Origin: Amyloporia xantha
Lineage: Eukaryota > Basidiomycota > Agaricomycetes > Polyporales > Adustoporiaceae
Direction of reading: 5' to 3'
Assembly (NCBI GenBank): GCA_036971615.1
Contig: JAYKKR010000003.1
Coordinates: forward strand, 2,046,001 to 2,110,000
Length of the DNA: 64,000 bases
The stretch's first letter is position 1. Every line of letters starts with the position of its first letter. This document shows positions 1-12,821 of the stretch, one piece after another. Below the pieces are notes generated by a model, which was not told where the DNA came from, did no database searches, and was given only the letters and a program-made list of their open reading frames with translations. Position numbers and translations under genes: made by a program.

Positions 1-2815
1 GCTCTAAGAGCATCCAAGAGCATCCTAGAGACTTCAGAGTATTCAAAGTACTCAGAGTAGCCAGAGTGCTCTTAAACTTAGTTGACATGAGATTGTTTTC
101 TCAGAGTAACCCAGAGTAACCTGAAAGAAGCCTGAGAGTGCTCTTAGATGACCCTATGTAGTCTTTTTTCATCTCTCACATCTCATTATAGTTTGTATCA
201 GAGCACTCTCAAGGTTACAGTATTTATAATAGAACATAGCAGTATATTCACAAATAACATACACACAAAAGATAATCTAATACTAGCAGCCATAATAATT
301 ACATACAATGAAATAGCTCAAGACAGAAATGACCATATCACCAAACTAATGTTGTTACTCAGTATACAGTAATATAAAATGCAAAACTGAAAGACGTACA
401 CAAGATCTATAAAATATTCTGTAGTGTGGCCAAAATATATGAGAATCTAACAGATGAATTCAGATAAAGTCCAATTAGCTGAAGAAGCAAGACAAAGTAC
501 TCACATAAATCGTCTTGTCACAGTAAACTGAAGCCGAATGGCATAGGTGATAATACTCTAAGAATTTACAAAGAGTCAACAAAGGAATGGAGATAGAAGT
601 GAATGACTTACACGATATGGACATAATCAAAATTACAGCTCATCTTGTGGCAAGCATCTATAGATACAATTCTTTAGTTTGGCTTAGAAATGAAGGAGGA
701 AAATAACGACTTACATGTCAGAGATATTCTCATCAAAACCTCAGACAGCCACTCACCATTCATCACAACTCCTCAGAAGGGACGAGATGATTTATGCAAC
801 TAAGTGCATGCCATCTGTCATATATAATGGACACATCAACTGGCAAGAATGTCAGAGATAGACTTACCTTACTTTTTGATTGTATGATGACAGCCAAGAG
901 CCAGCTTCCAATGTCGGAGATTTGGATTGTGATTAGAGATAGAAGCAGTGTCAGTTATTCATAGATACAGATGAGAATAAAAAGAAGATATAGACTTACC
1001 TGTGGCCGCAATAAGCAGTGACTCATATGCCCTGCCAGCACATCGTCATACCTGAGGAAGAACCAGTGAGAGAGACAGCAACAGATTACTAGAAGTCACC
1101 AAATATAGGCCAGAGATGAGAAGAATACCATGAGTGAACAGAAACAAGCAGAAATGTGAAGTGGCATGAAAGAAGATGAAGCAAGGTGGGTGTTGAGGAA
1201 GAAGAGAAAGAACGACCATGAGTGCCTAATTTGGGTGTCAGTCTGTCGCGTCAAACTGACACCTGTTCTGGGAACCCCATATTAGGGTCAGCAGGGACTT
1301 AGACGTATTTGCACTTCTCCTCAGCAATTCTTTCTTGCTACTACCTTCCTATATCTATGCTCTTTGCTGTCTTGGATCTCACAAACTGTTGACTAGGGAC
1401 TCTGACTCAGTATCTATGGCTTTTGGGCATCTCTTTTCCACTGGAACTTCAGTGAGCACAGACGGTTGCTCTGTGCCTGCTCTGCACTATATAGGAATTT
1501 CTGTGAGTAATCCTTCTCTCTTTCTTATTTCCTATTCTTGGAGAATAGTCTCAGGACTGTCTAAGCATGCTGGGTGGAGTTTGGAAGGAGATTTGGAGGG
1601 GTTGGAGGGTTGGAGATGGAATGGGCGCTTTTTTGAGGTTTTGATCAGAGGATAACTGGGGATCCATTGTGAGTTATCCTTTCGCTTTTATACCATTCTA
1701 TTCGCATTGTCAAGCCCTTCCAGACGAGCCCTTGCTCATCCAAATCTGTCCACTACTTTGTCTTCTATTGCTGTTTTTCATCAAAAACTTCGTCTTGTCC
1801 ATATCTCAGGAACCCATGGATGGTTTCCTTTGATTGTTGGATAGAATGAAAGCCCTAATCGCAGGCTTTCAGACGATATATACATTGGTGGGTCTGCATC
1901 CAGTGGTGTCTGTTCTATGGTTGCATGTTGAACGACCTCCTCCTCATTCTCCTATTCCTCACATACACCTTTTCTATCCCTTCCTGTACTAACTCATTAC
2001 ATTTTTCAACTATCTGACACTCCTTTATTTCCCTATTCATCTAGCTGCAGCCTCTTTCCTTGGCCAGAGGCTGTATTTTCAATACTGTGAGACGTCTTAT
2101 CCCATTTCACCTCAGACCTTTGATCTCTGACTTTTGACTGTCCACTGTCAGTGGAAGGAAGTATTGGTGGATGCTTGGAGTATAAATGAGAGGAGGGATG
2201 AATGTGTGCAGAAGCACAGAGGTGAGTACACATATTATGCCCCTACTTCTATTCACTTCTAATACAAGTACACTCTTTTCAAGTTTATACTACTCAGTAC
2301 CTGTAACATCCTTCTTTCTCTCTCCATTATATTCCTGCTATTCAATAGCCTTTTGTGCTTATTCTGTATAAATTTATATGTCCCATATTCAATATTTCCA
2401 TTTTTATTAGTACAGCAGCTCACCTTCACATGTATTTAAGCTAAATAATCTTAATATAACACAGAAAGTGAAGAGAATGATAGTGAATATAGGATACTAT
2501 AGTTATTTTATAGCCAGTGGAAAATGTAGCTCTAATAATGCATATTAGAGATGCCAGCAATTTATTATACAAGCCAGTGAGAATACAGTATATTTACATA
2601 TTATACTGTTCAGAATAATGTATTGTAGCTTTAAAAATATACTACAGTTTCCCAAAGAAACAAAAGCTAGCCTAGGATGCTCTGAGAAATGTAAAATATC
2701 TCAGAGCAACTCAGAGCAACTCAGGTCAACCTGAGATGCTCTGAGATAACCTGAGTTACTCTGAGAAAACTCATATATCTCAGAGCACCCTAGGTTACCC
2801 CAGAGAAAAAGTGTT
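1..2815. repeat. AT-rich repeat block with inverted CTCAGAG/CTCTGAG arrays at its ends
   Basis: No convincing gene is visible. Roughly the first 160 bases and bases 2665-2815 are full of short units such as CTCAGAG, CAGAGTAACC and CTCTGAG. Read on the minus strand, the right-hand array resembles the left-hand one; for example TTTTCTCAGAGTAAC occurs in both in inverted orientation. That suggests subterminal inverted repeats of a DNA element or nested repeats whose left edge lies outside the window. The middle is AT-rich, with a 1335-1655 open stretch that I do not recognise. Several minus-strand GTAAG-type donor-like sites lie between 600 and 1010 and could be the remains of an intron-rich gene. 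The exact boundaries and element class are not certain. Confidence 0.5.
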
Positions 2816-2882
2816 TTTCCTGATGTAGGCGTCACAAATCGTGCAACCCTGGCGGTCTCACAGTGTCATCTCGTCAACAGCA

Positions 2883-3083
2883 CATCAGCAAAACCCCACT
2901 TTTTCTTAGCCCACTTAATTTCTTAATTTCCTTAGACAAGAACAATAAGACACAAATTGTGAAAATTAAGATGTATTAAGACAAAATTAAGAGTGAGGAT
3001 CATTCTTGGCTGTCTTAGATTTGTCTTGATAAGAAGGTAAGACCTGATAAGGTCAGTAAGAAAAATGTTGAGTTTTCCTGATG
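2883..3083. mobile_element. MITE, copy 1 (201 bp, imperfect TIRs)
   Basis: The element starts CATCAGCAAAACCCCAC and ends with GTTGAGTTTTCCTGATG, so the two ends form an imperfect terminal inverted repeat of about 27 bp (CATCAG[C/G]AAAAC, then a T-rich tract with TTTTTCTTA). It is AT-rich and non-coding. A second, nearly identical copy in the same orientation lies at 5520-5726, which confirms the ends. The copies differ by a few substitutions and a 6-bp indel (AACAATAAG here, AACAACTTGAATAAG there). A clear target-site duplication was not found, so the superfamily is unknown. Confidence 0.8.
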
Positions 3084-3672
3084 CATTCCCATCCGGACAA
3101 AGTGATACCAATATTATCAGACCTCGCAAGCGTCGTACGCACATTGCAGAATTCTCCCCTTTTGAAGCAGGTCCACGTGCGTGCCGTGTGCATGCCCTAA
3201 TCTCCATGGTGTGCACGCCTCATCATTCAGCTTTCCTACTCGCATTCCGTGTCCATCTCCGCTCCTGTACCTCATTTGTATTTCTTGACGCACTGTGCGC
3301 GTGCAGTTCTTGTAGCACTGAGGCCGCGCAGATTGTACTAGTCCATGTGAGAGTTATACATCTGCATTTATGGGCCCTCAAGGGACTCATGGAGAGTGCT
3401 AATAATACATTTCATGGGCATCCACAGTTCAAGACTTCAATCTAAACACACACGGCCACCACAAGGGCAGCATTACAGGGACAAGACGGTGCAGGACAGT
3501 TCAAGACATTGGAGACCCAGCATGACCAAGGGAACAAGTAGAGTCCAGCAAATGACGAGTCATCTTGTGTCGGAGGTCGGAGGTGACCTGAATTATATGT
3601 CAGTTTACGCGGGCATGAATCAGGACTTATGTGATAATCACATAGCAGTAGATTATTAGCCCATCCACTCCA
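3084..3672. other. Spacer between MITE and hAT element
   Basis: A 126-codon open stretch (3065-3445) begins inside the MITE and has no family motif I recognise; it is probably chance. No RNA gene or further repeat was seen here. Confidence 0.4.
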
Positions 3673-3680
3673 TGTATCCT
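3673..3680. repeat. Left 8-bp target-site duplication (TGTATCCT)
   Basis: TGTATCCT directly precedes the TAG of the hAT-type terminal inverted repeat and is repeated exactly after the right end at 5102-5109. An 8-bp duplication is the hallmark of hAT insertions. Confidence 0.85.
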
Positions 3681-5101
3681 TAGTGTCTCCTAAGTTCAGT
3701 TCGGTTTGGTTCAGCAGGTATTTGGGCTGAACCCTGAACCGAACCTGCATGCATATGCCCGAACCTGAACCTGAACCTGAACTGAACCTGCTGAACCAGT
3801 TCGGCAGGTTCAGTTCAGGTTCGTAACTGGTTTGAACCTTCTGAACCTCTAATTTTCCAATTTTCCAATTTTTGTTCATTTTGTACTTGTCTACCGTACA
3901 GATCCACAACATGATAATACCTATTCAGATAAACATACTTATCATCCTTGAAAACAAACTGAATGTACCAACCTGTTGAGTTCGTACTCAACGCAGAGCC
4001 CCCTGTCAGATCAACGCTCGCAGGCAACACGTCTGCGGCGGCGTGAGGTTAGGTTGTCAGCGGTAGCAGCAACAACGTCACGTACTTTTAGGGGCCCTGC
4101 TGCTAGTACCGACACCCGAGCTTGACAGCACTGGTCTGCAGTGTGCAGAACAACCGTCAGCGTGTACTTCATCGCCGTGCATGCATACATTACACACCGT
4201 CCACACCTGCAAGAGGCTCTGGTGCGTGAGCAGCACCGCCTGGCCGATCAACCCCGGATTTCCCGAGCGCCGCCTGAGATGTTGACGATCGGCTGTGGGG
4301 GCGGACACGTTCGAGTGCGTGCGCAGGACATTGTATGCAATCTCAAAGACGGGGGCGAGTGGGGATGTATTGTACAGCGGGCTGTAGGGCGCGGATGGCA
4401 GTGGGAGGGCCGCGTCAAAGACGACGGCAACGGCGGCAGCGCAACGGATTTGGTCAGCACAGATGCCCCCCCTCCTGCCTGCCCGTGTTCTCCTCTCGCT
4501 GCGCTCTGGACAGTTTGGGGTACATACCTTCACTGCGCCGCTGTTACTAGCCATGTCTGCGTGCGGCGGCCGTCATGTTGTGTCCCTGCAGGCATCGGGC
4601 TGTTTTCCTGAGTTTGATCAAGATCGCTCGATTGCGAGCACGAGTGCTGGCAATGTACAACGCCGGCGTCTTGTTCTTGAGCTGGTGGACCTGACGCCGT
4701 TGCTGGTGGGTGCTGACTGAATCTGGTGTTGCTGACGTTGTGGCGCCCAAGCCAAGTCTGCACGATGTAGCGCAGAGGGGGCTGGTGGTGGACTCCTATG
4801 GTCAGGCGAGAGGCATGGGGGCGAGCGTGGGGTCAACGCGGCATAGCCACAGCCGTCAAGGACGATGTCTGGAGGAGGGAAAGGCACAGGTTGATCTTGA
4901 TGAAATCGATCAGATTCCCTAATTGGGTTCTCGGTTCGGACCCGTTCGGACCGCGTTCGACCAATGTGCTGCCACCCCAGAACCGCGGACCGAACCTAGC
5001 GGCCAGCGGCTGGACCGAACCTGGACCGAACCTGAACCTCAGGTCCAGTTCACCGGTTCGGGGTTCAGACCTAGGTTCAGGACCGAACTTAGGAGACGCT
5101 A
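3681..5101. mobile_element. Non-autonomous hAT-type DNA transposon (1,421 bp)
   Basis: The left end reads TAGTGTCTCCTAAGTTC and the right end, on the minus strand, TAGCGTCTCCTAAGTTC: 16 of 17 positions match. Both begin with the TAGNG form typical of hAT termini, and an exact 8-bp target duplication (TGTATCCT) flanks them. Inside each end lie about 160 bases dense in GAACC/GGTTC units (3690-3850 and 4921-5090), as expected of subterminal transposase-binding repeats. No hAT transposase (dimerisation domain or DDE motifs) is visible. The core at about 4070-4900 is GC-rich, unlike the AT-rich left flank, and may be captured host sequence. Its overlapping open frames on both strands are not recognisable proteins. 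The identical duplication suggests a recent insertion. Confidence 0.88.
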
Positions 5102-5109
5102 TGTATCCT
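5102..5109. repeat. Right 8-bp target-site duplication (TGTATCCT)
   Basis: Exact copy of 3673-3680, immediately after the right terminal inverted repeat of the hAT-type element. Confidence 0.85.
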
Positions 5110-5519
5110 TGAGCCATCATGTTATCTTCATGTGCGGCAAGATCCACATTGCTGCCCGAGGTGATCGTGTCCATGTTCATGCCGAATAACATTTGCATAG
5201 GGCACGCTGTGTCCGATGCTTGATTAGTTTCCAGACCTGGTTAGTGCCCACGCTTGCAGAAAACTGAGCACCAGGTGGATCCAAGTATTTCGGAGGATCG
5301 TCAACATGTCGGCCCACTATACTATCGCCAGCTGGTATCCAGGATGACATTGCAGTAGTTGGCGGTTCCATCAGGCCCAGGCTAGATGCATCACGCATCA
5401 TCCCTGCAGCTTGCGGCACATAGCGTTGATCCATTTCTACGCTGCAGTCCACGCAGCTGCTGTCAGTGCGTGCACGTTGGTGGTCTGTAACACATGAGCG
5501 CCCCTATGCACGTGCATAG

Positions 5520-5726
5520 CATCAGCAAAACCCCACTTTTTCTTAGCCCACTTAATTTCTTAATTTCCTTAGACAAGAACAACTTGAATAAGACACAAAT
5601 TGTGGAAATTAAGATACATTAAGACAAAATTAAGAGTGAGGATCGTTCTTGGCTGTCTTAGATTTGTCTTGATAAGAAGGTAAGACCTGATAAGGTCAGT
5701 AAGAAAAATGTTGAGTTTTCCTGATG
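5520..5726. mobile_element. MITE, copy 2 (207 bp)
   Basis: Near-identical direct repeat of 2883-3083 with the same CATCAG...CTGATG inverted ends. It carries 6 extra bases relative to copy 1. The flanks are unrelated to those of copy 1, so this is an independent insertion and not a tandem duplication of the region. No coding capacity. Confidence 0.8.
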
Positions 5727-5918
5727 TATAGTCATGCATACACTTTACCTTCGCCTGTTGTGTCCGCAGTCATTGTGTGTGCTCTTGCTTTGACAGCGGT
5801 GACGACAGTAACAATTTTAGAGTCTGCCTATGGGAGACAAATTGCTGTCCATTCACCAAAAAATTATCACCAACACCAACTGCAACTGAGAATATAAACT
5901 CAACCCTTTTGCATGCAG

Positions 5919-5923
5919 AAAAA
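5919..5923 (-). terminator. RNA polymerase III terminator of tRNA-Met
   Basis: On the minus strand a run of five T residues lies a few bases past the 3' end of the tRNA, the standard Pol III stop signal. Confidence 0.7.
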
Positions 5924-5926
5924 TAT

Positions 5927-6032
5927 TGCCCGGAATGAGGTTCGAACTCATGACCTCAGGATTGCAATTTCAAGTTGAAATTTCACACTAAGCGTATGAG
6001 ACCTGCGCTCTAACCAACTGAGCCATCCAGGC
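5927..6032 (-). tRNA. tRNA-Met (CAT), elongator type, with intron
   Basis: On the minus strand the sequence starts GCCTGGATGGCTCAGTTGG (acceptor and D arm, A box) and ends with a T arm containing GAGTTCGAACC (B box). The 7-bp acceptor stem pairs with one G-T wobble, and position 5927 supplies discriminator A. The anticodon loop reads CTCATA, then an intron of about 32 bases, then ATCCTG. The intron follows the base 3' of the anticodon, the canonical position for eukaryotic tRNA introns. The T-T mismatch at the base of the anticodon stem is also seen in other eukaryotic elongator tRNA-Met. An initiator tRNA would have a different D and T arm. A Pol III terminator follows. Confidence 0.88.
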
Positions 6033-6249
6033 TTGTCGATATTATGATAGAAGCTCTTTACAATCTCCAGGACTCTCAAACACTGCTGAGAATCCCCCGG
6101 ACATGAACTTCATATAGTCTTGAAGTTGTTTCTCGCTCTGACTGCTCGACATTCATTCTCTCTGGGGTATTCATAGCACACATCTTTTTGCTGACTTTGG
6201 GCCGCGCTGACTGAGCACATCTCTGTGGACGTTGAGATCTATCCCACGT

Positions 6250-7558
6250 ATGAGCAGTTTGCTGCCGAAGGCAACAGTGGGCACGGTAGGATTGCTCTGC
6301 AAAGCATTCTTGAACATTGGCTACTGCTCGTCTGTCACCGTGAATGGATTTGAGAACATTCGTACGGCATTGGAGAGCGATGCGAGAGATGCAGGCCGAG
6401 GAGTGGTTACCAGTGAGTCGTGCCTGCTTGGTCACACAACGAAATTATGACGTCGAGCCGCTGCACACAGTCGCGAATCATATCTCTACGTGCGTTCCAT
6501 AGAACAAATCAATGCTTGAAGCTGACAATTCCGCGAGCAGATTAGATGACCCAGTAGTCTGGGGTGTCCTTCCCGCACGTTACTACTTCAGCTCGCAGAT
6601 GACGAGATGGACTCTGGGAGCGTCGGATATCATGTTCACAAACCCGTATGTCAGCTTCACGTTTATTTGCTCGGTATCACGCACGAGCATAAAATGACAC
6701 CCTACTCGCTAGGTAGTCTATTCTCATTCTTTTTTCGGAACGGGCAAGTCATCGAGACATTCCGCGGCAACGGTATATTTCAGCCGGCAGTAGACAGTGC
6801 CATAGCGAAATTGAATCGAGGTGCATGGGTAAGTTGGCCTGCGGCGAGGGCATGTGCTTAAGTTCTGAGGGCCACTGCAGATCCATCTATTCGGGGAGGG
6901 CAAGGTCAACCAACCCGCTGACAACCCGGCAAAGGATCCTGCGCAACTGCTCAGATTTAAGTGGGGTGTGTACGTCTAGTTTCTTGCGCTGAGATGTGTG
7001 ACTGGTCGATGACATATACTCGGTAATCTAGAGGGCGTATTCTAATGGAAACTGTGAACACACCAGTCATCGTTCCGATGTGGATTACCGGTATGTCTCC
7101 GGTATCACCATAACACGATGCTCCGTCACTGATCACTTTGAACTGATGCGTTAGGTTTTGACCGCCTGATGCCTGAAGGCCGTTCCGCTCCTTGGAAGTT
7201 CTTGCCCCGTTCACGCGTTACCTTGAGCGTGACATTCGGAAAGCCTATCGATGCGGAGGAAATACGCGAGTCTCTGGGCACCATCGTCCGTAACAGACAG
7301 ACCCCGGAGGTACTCCCGAGCTCTCATGGAGGCATGTCCGATCCAAGACGCGCGCAAGACGAGACAATCAGCATGGAGAAGGCACGGAATGCTTGGTTGG
7401 GTGAGACCGCTATCCCTGAACAAGGCGCGATGGAGGAGCTCCCGGGACGTGATATTGCCGAAAAGATGGCAAGCGTACGGAGTGCGGTGACGGCGCTTCT
7501 GCAGCGTAAAGTGGAAGAGCTAGGCAGGGAGGTCGCAAGTAAAAGTGCGAGCAATTGA
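6250..7558 (+). CDS. TAZ1: Tafazzin, monolysocardiolipin acyltransferase (TAZ1-like)
   Basis: Seven exons: 6250-6412, 6471-6489, 6541-6645, 6717-6828, 6881-6965, 7034-7090, 7155-7558. They join in frame to 314 aa, a usual tafazzin length. Tafazzin is a mitochondrial membrane-associated acyl transferase that remodels cardiolipin. The catalytic motif NHxxxxD is visible as NHISTLDD, split by an intron. It is followed by PARYYFS and the second block FRGNGIFQPAVD, then the glycerol-phosphate-binding block HLFGEGKVNQP and a PVIVPMWITGFD segment. The start is the first ATG in frame with the conserved N-terminus (MSSLLPKATVGTVG); upstream codons in this frame have no other ATG. All introns are GT-AG; the acceptor before exon 4 was chosen because the nearer AG would give a stop. 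The reading frame looks intact. Confidence 0.92.
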
Positions 7559-8006
7559 CGCGTACTGAATGTATAGACTGCTTGATACTTTGGAAGAGGC
7601 TTAGTGCTGGTTTGATGTTGTATTCTTTGTGTCTTTTACATGTGGGCGCATAACATTGGTGTTTCAGCATTCCAGTACTAGTGATTGGGGCTAGAGCTGA
7701 GTGTTTACATATATACAGCAAGGCTTTTTACGTGCTCAGAAATCTTGCATGCGAATACACAACATCGCATGGCGATCCTAAGAAACGGCTTCCTGTTGGC
7801 CAAATTGGCTCTTTGAATCACATGACTATCGCGGCGACGCCGCTGTAGCTCAATTCCTAGCTGATGGGAAGGTGAACAGTGCTGACCTTGGCTGTCTGAA
7901 TCTTTCCAATATACAGGCCCTTTGTTTGACACATACCGTCTGCTCTTTGACTCCGCAACAGTCCTGCACGTCTACCTTCCACTACTGCACATTTTGAATC
8001 CTTCAG
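7559..8006. other. Intergenic: TAZ1 3' end and promoter of the next gene
   Basis: 448 bases without a supported gene. No RNA gene or repeat was seen. Confidence 0.5.
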
Positions 8007-8668
8007 ATGTCGAGCAAAATAAGCTCCCAGGCTGATTCTCAGATGCCGTGGGACCTACTCAAAGGCGATACCATGAAAGCCATATTCAAGGATCTCGGCT
8101 TGAATCAATATGTCGGGAAGCGAGAAGACATGCTTGAGCGTTTGCAGGAGGTTGAAAAAGATGGTCGTATGTATGAGATTCGTTTTCAGGCAGTCATGAA
8201 GCTCATTTCATTATGGGAAATATAGTGGAAGCTGTCTTTGAGAAGCTTGAGCACGTAGATCATAAAGATTTGGACGATGAGCGAGAACATTCTCCTGCTA
8301 GTCGCAGAAGACCGGGACCACAAAACGACACACATGAGCAGGCACCCCGAGACAGACCCAGCGGCTCTAGGGCTGGTCCAAGCATGCCAGGATCAGGGAA
8401 CCGGATAGCTAGTGGGAGTAGTAACAAGCCAATCTTCGAGGGAGTCATATTGCCGGCCAGCAACAAGACGCGAAAGCAGATCCTCATCGGTGTCGTAGTG
8501 CCGCCGGTGAGCAAGTCGCAGGCTGGAAGAGAAAACAGTATGAAGCGGAAGGCAGAGAGTGACGACGACGAAGACGAACGGGAACCAAGCACTATCAGCC
8601 GGGCATCGACGAAGGGTAAACGCAGGGCTTCGCGTCAGGAGAAGGATAGCGATGATGGACAGAGCTGA
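8007..8668 (+). CDS. Small hypothetical protein with SAP-like N-terminal helix pair
   Basis: Two exons (8007-8163, 8226-8668) join in phase to 199 aa. The first ~60 residues (LLKGDTMKAIFKDLGLN, then GKREDMLERL) look like a helix-turn-helix of SAP type, a fold that often binds DNA; this is a fold impression, not a database match. The rest is low-complexity, rich in Arg, Ser, Pro and Gly, and ends in a basic/acidic tract (SDDDEDE, then KGKRRASRQEK). That suggests a disordered nuclear protein. The splice is supported because the unspliced frame would stop at 8223-8225, whereas splicing restores a single frame. No close homolog is recognised. Confidence 0.65.
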
Positions 8669-8828
8669 TCAGTGCTGTGCCACCAGCACACACTTATGAT
8701 ACCGCAACACGTTGTCTGTATACCATCGTAGATCTTGCTTTGAAGCTTTCCTGGGACTATTTCATATACAATACAGCAAAGTACAAGACCGAAATATCCT
8801 ACATCCCTCTTCACGGATTCTACGATGC

Positions 8829-10018
8829 CTAATTGGCGAGAGAGTAGCCCACATCTCCGTTCACACTCTCCTGCAACTTGATCAACCGATCGAGCATCTT
8901 CTTCCCTCTTTCGTTCAAGCTGTCGCGGAAGCGCTCTTCCTTCATCCACATCAACCCGTGCTGGAGGACGTTTCGTGCACGCGTCGCTCCGCCTCGCGTG
9001 TCCCCCATGGAGGCATGGAGAGTCGCGCGCCGCTGGTGCGGATCGTAGGTCGCACAGTGCAGGATATTGTTGTTGTAGAAGACCGTCTCACCGGCTGCAG
9101 ACAAAACGCAACTGATCGGTCGTTGTGGGTAAAATCATTCGGGGAGGGCTTACGCTGTATGGTCACCTGGATTGCGCCAGGCATATCCATCGGATTAGAA
9201 GGCGGCTCCGAGGTGGACGAGTGAAGACGTTGCTCTGGAGATCGAGGAACTTTGTGCGAGCCAGGTACTACGTAGAGACAGGAGTCCGTATAAAGGGCGC
9301 TTCATTTCTTGGGTAAGATGTCTTGATCCACAACAGACAGTCTGAGGATACGTACGTGTTCCATTGGATCTGCGATGATATAGTTCAATCAGGCGATCAA
9401 GGTGTGTTGCAATTGACGGTGAAAGTACGCACACCATGATGCCAGATACTCAGCGCCTTCCGTTCCTCATCTTCTGTGGCGTCTTCGCGGACATCATCAC
9501 GATGCCAGCGCAATGCGAACGAGTGTGACTCGGGGTTGATCAGCATATTGAATAGTTCTTGAAGTGTCCCCGTCACACCGCACGCGTACGTGAGTTCACT
9601 ATCTTGCAACTACGGTTGCACAAGCAATGTAGCGCACCCATCTGCAGCTGATCCTCATCGCATTGGAGGAGTTCCTTCACGGCACTGACAAGAGGATCGG
9701 AGGTATACCACTGCGCGAACGCAGGCTCGCCCAGCTCTGGGTGCATGGTATGCTGCAGTCCCCACGAGTCCGGATCGTCATCTCCATACGGGGGAAACTG
9801 ACGTCCCACCTGCGATCAGACTTTAGCCCCCCGACATCGATGTACATCGCAGACGTCGATGGACTCACAGTGCGCCTAAGCTTCCAGCTTCCTGAACGAG
9901 TTCGTGCGATAGCGCGCTCAGCCGCTTCCTCCAAAGCCTGCAAAGACTCCGCGGGGATGAGATTGGGAATAATCACGAAACCTTGCTCGTCATAAGCCTG
10001 TTTGCGCGTTAGATCCAT
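8829..10018 (-). CDS. Phytanoyl-CoA dioxygenase (PhyH) family protein
   Basis: Six exons on the minus strand: 10018-9869, 9809-9638, 9557-9433, 9369-9356, 9299-9154 and 9094-8829. They join exactly in frame to 290 aa. The product is a PhyH-type non-haem Fe(II)/2-oxoglutarate oxygenase. Visible features are the N-terminal DEQGFVIIPNLIP, ALRWHRDD carrying the iron-binding HxD pair, and a later NNILHCATYDP with the distal His, followed by R residues that could bind 2-oxoglutarate. Exon 4 is only 14 nt. The ATG at 10018 was chosen because it precedes the conserved N-terminus. The substrate cannot be deduced; many fungal members act on unknown lipids or secondary metabolites. Transcription converges with the gene at 8007-8668. 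Confidence 0.88.
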
Positions 10019-10391
10019 AATGTCCAAGCTTCCAGTGTAAAGAGGAGATCAGCGACCGATTCAAGGTGCGATCACGGAGCCGATTCTCGCGAGTCGATGC
10101 ATCTTATCATCAACAACACACACTCGAGTCGCTCCCCGCAGCCTTCAGTGTCTTTAGACACCACTCCTTCGCGTGCGCATCCGAATTAGTGCACTGTCTT
10201 TGGCTCAGCCATCATGTGGACGACGACGTCTCAGACATACACTACGATAGCACTCGTGCTCACAGCATCGTCAACCGTGGGTTCAATGGCGTGATCGATT
10301 TAATCGCAGCTGGGTTCACATAAAGGGCGGGAAATACAAATGACTTGAAGCGTCTCCGAAACAGAACTTGACCCCTTCTCGTCTTTCTCTC

Positions 10392-12507
<2,116 letters not shown>

Positions 12508-12821
12508 CTCCACCAGCTGTAATGACGTGCTTTCGGACTCGCCGTTGTATTTCTATTTCAATAGTAAGGCAAATGAAACTTGTTTTGATGAGGTCGGGGT
12601 TCGTCGAAGGCATCTGGGCTATCAGTAATTGTACTGATATTGCATTTCGAGTGGGGATACAACGTGCGTTAGGATGTACAACGTGGAAGATGAGGCCAGC
12701 GAGTTCTAAAGTACAATATAGTCGAAGAGCTGAAGGTGAACAATCAGAGATTGGGTGAGTATGAGACGATCCAATGCTCATGGCGCTGCAGCCACTGATT
12801 CGCGGTACTGCCAGAGCTGCT

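Noticed and set aside
4078..4900. Several overlapping 60-158-codon frames in the core of the hAT element
   Set aside because: They overlap on both strands, resemble no transposase or known protein, and fit unselected GC-rich DNA.
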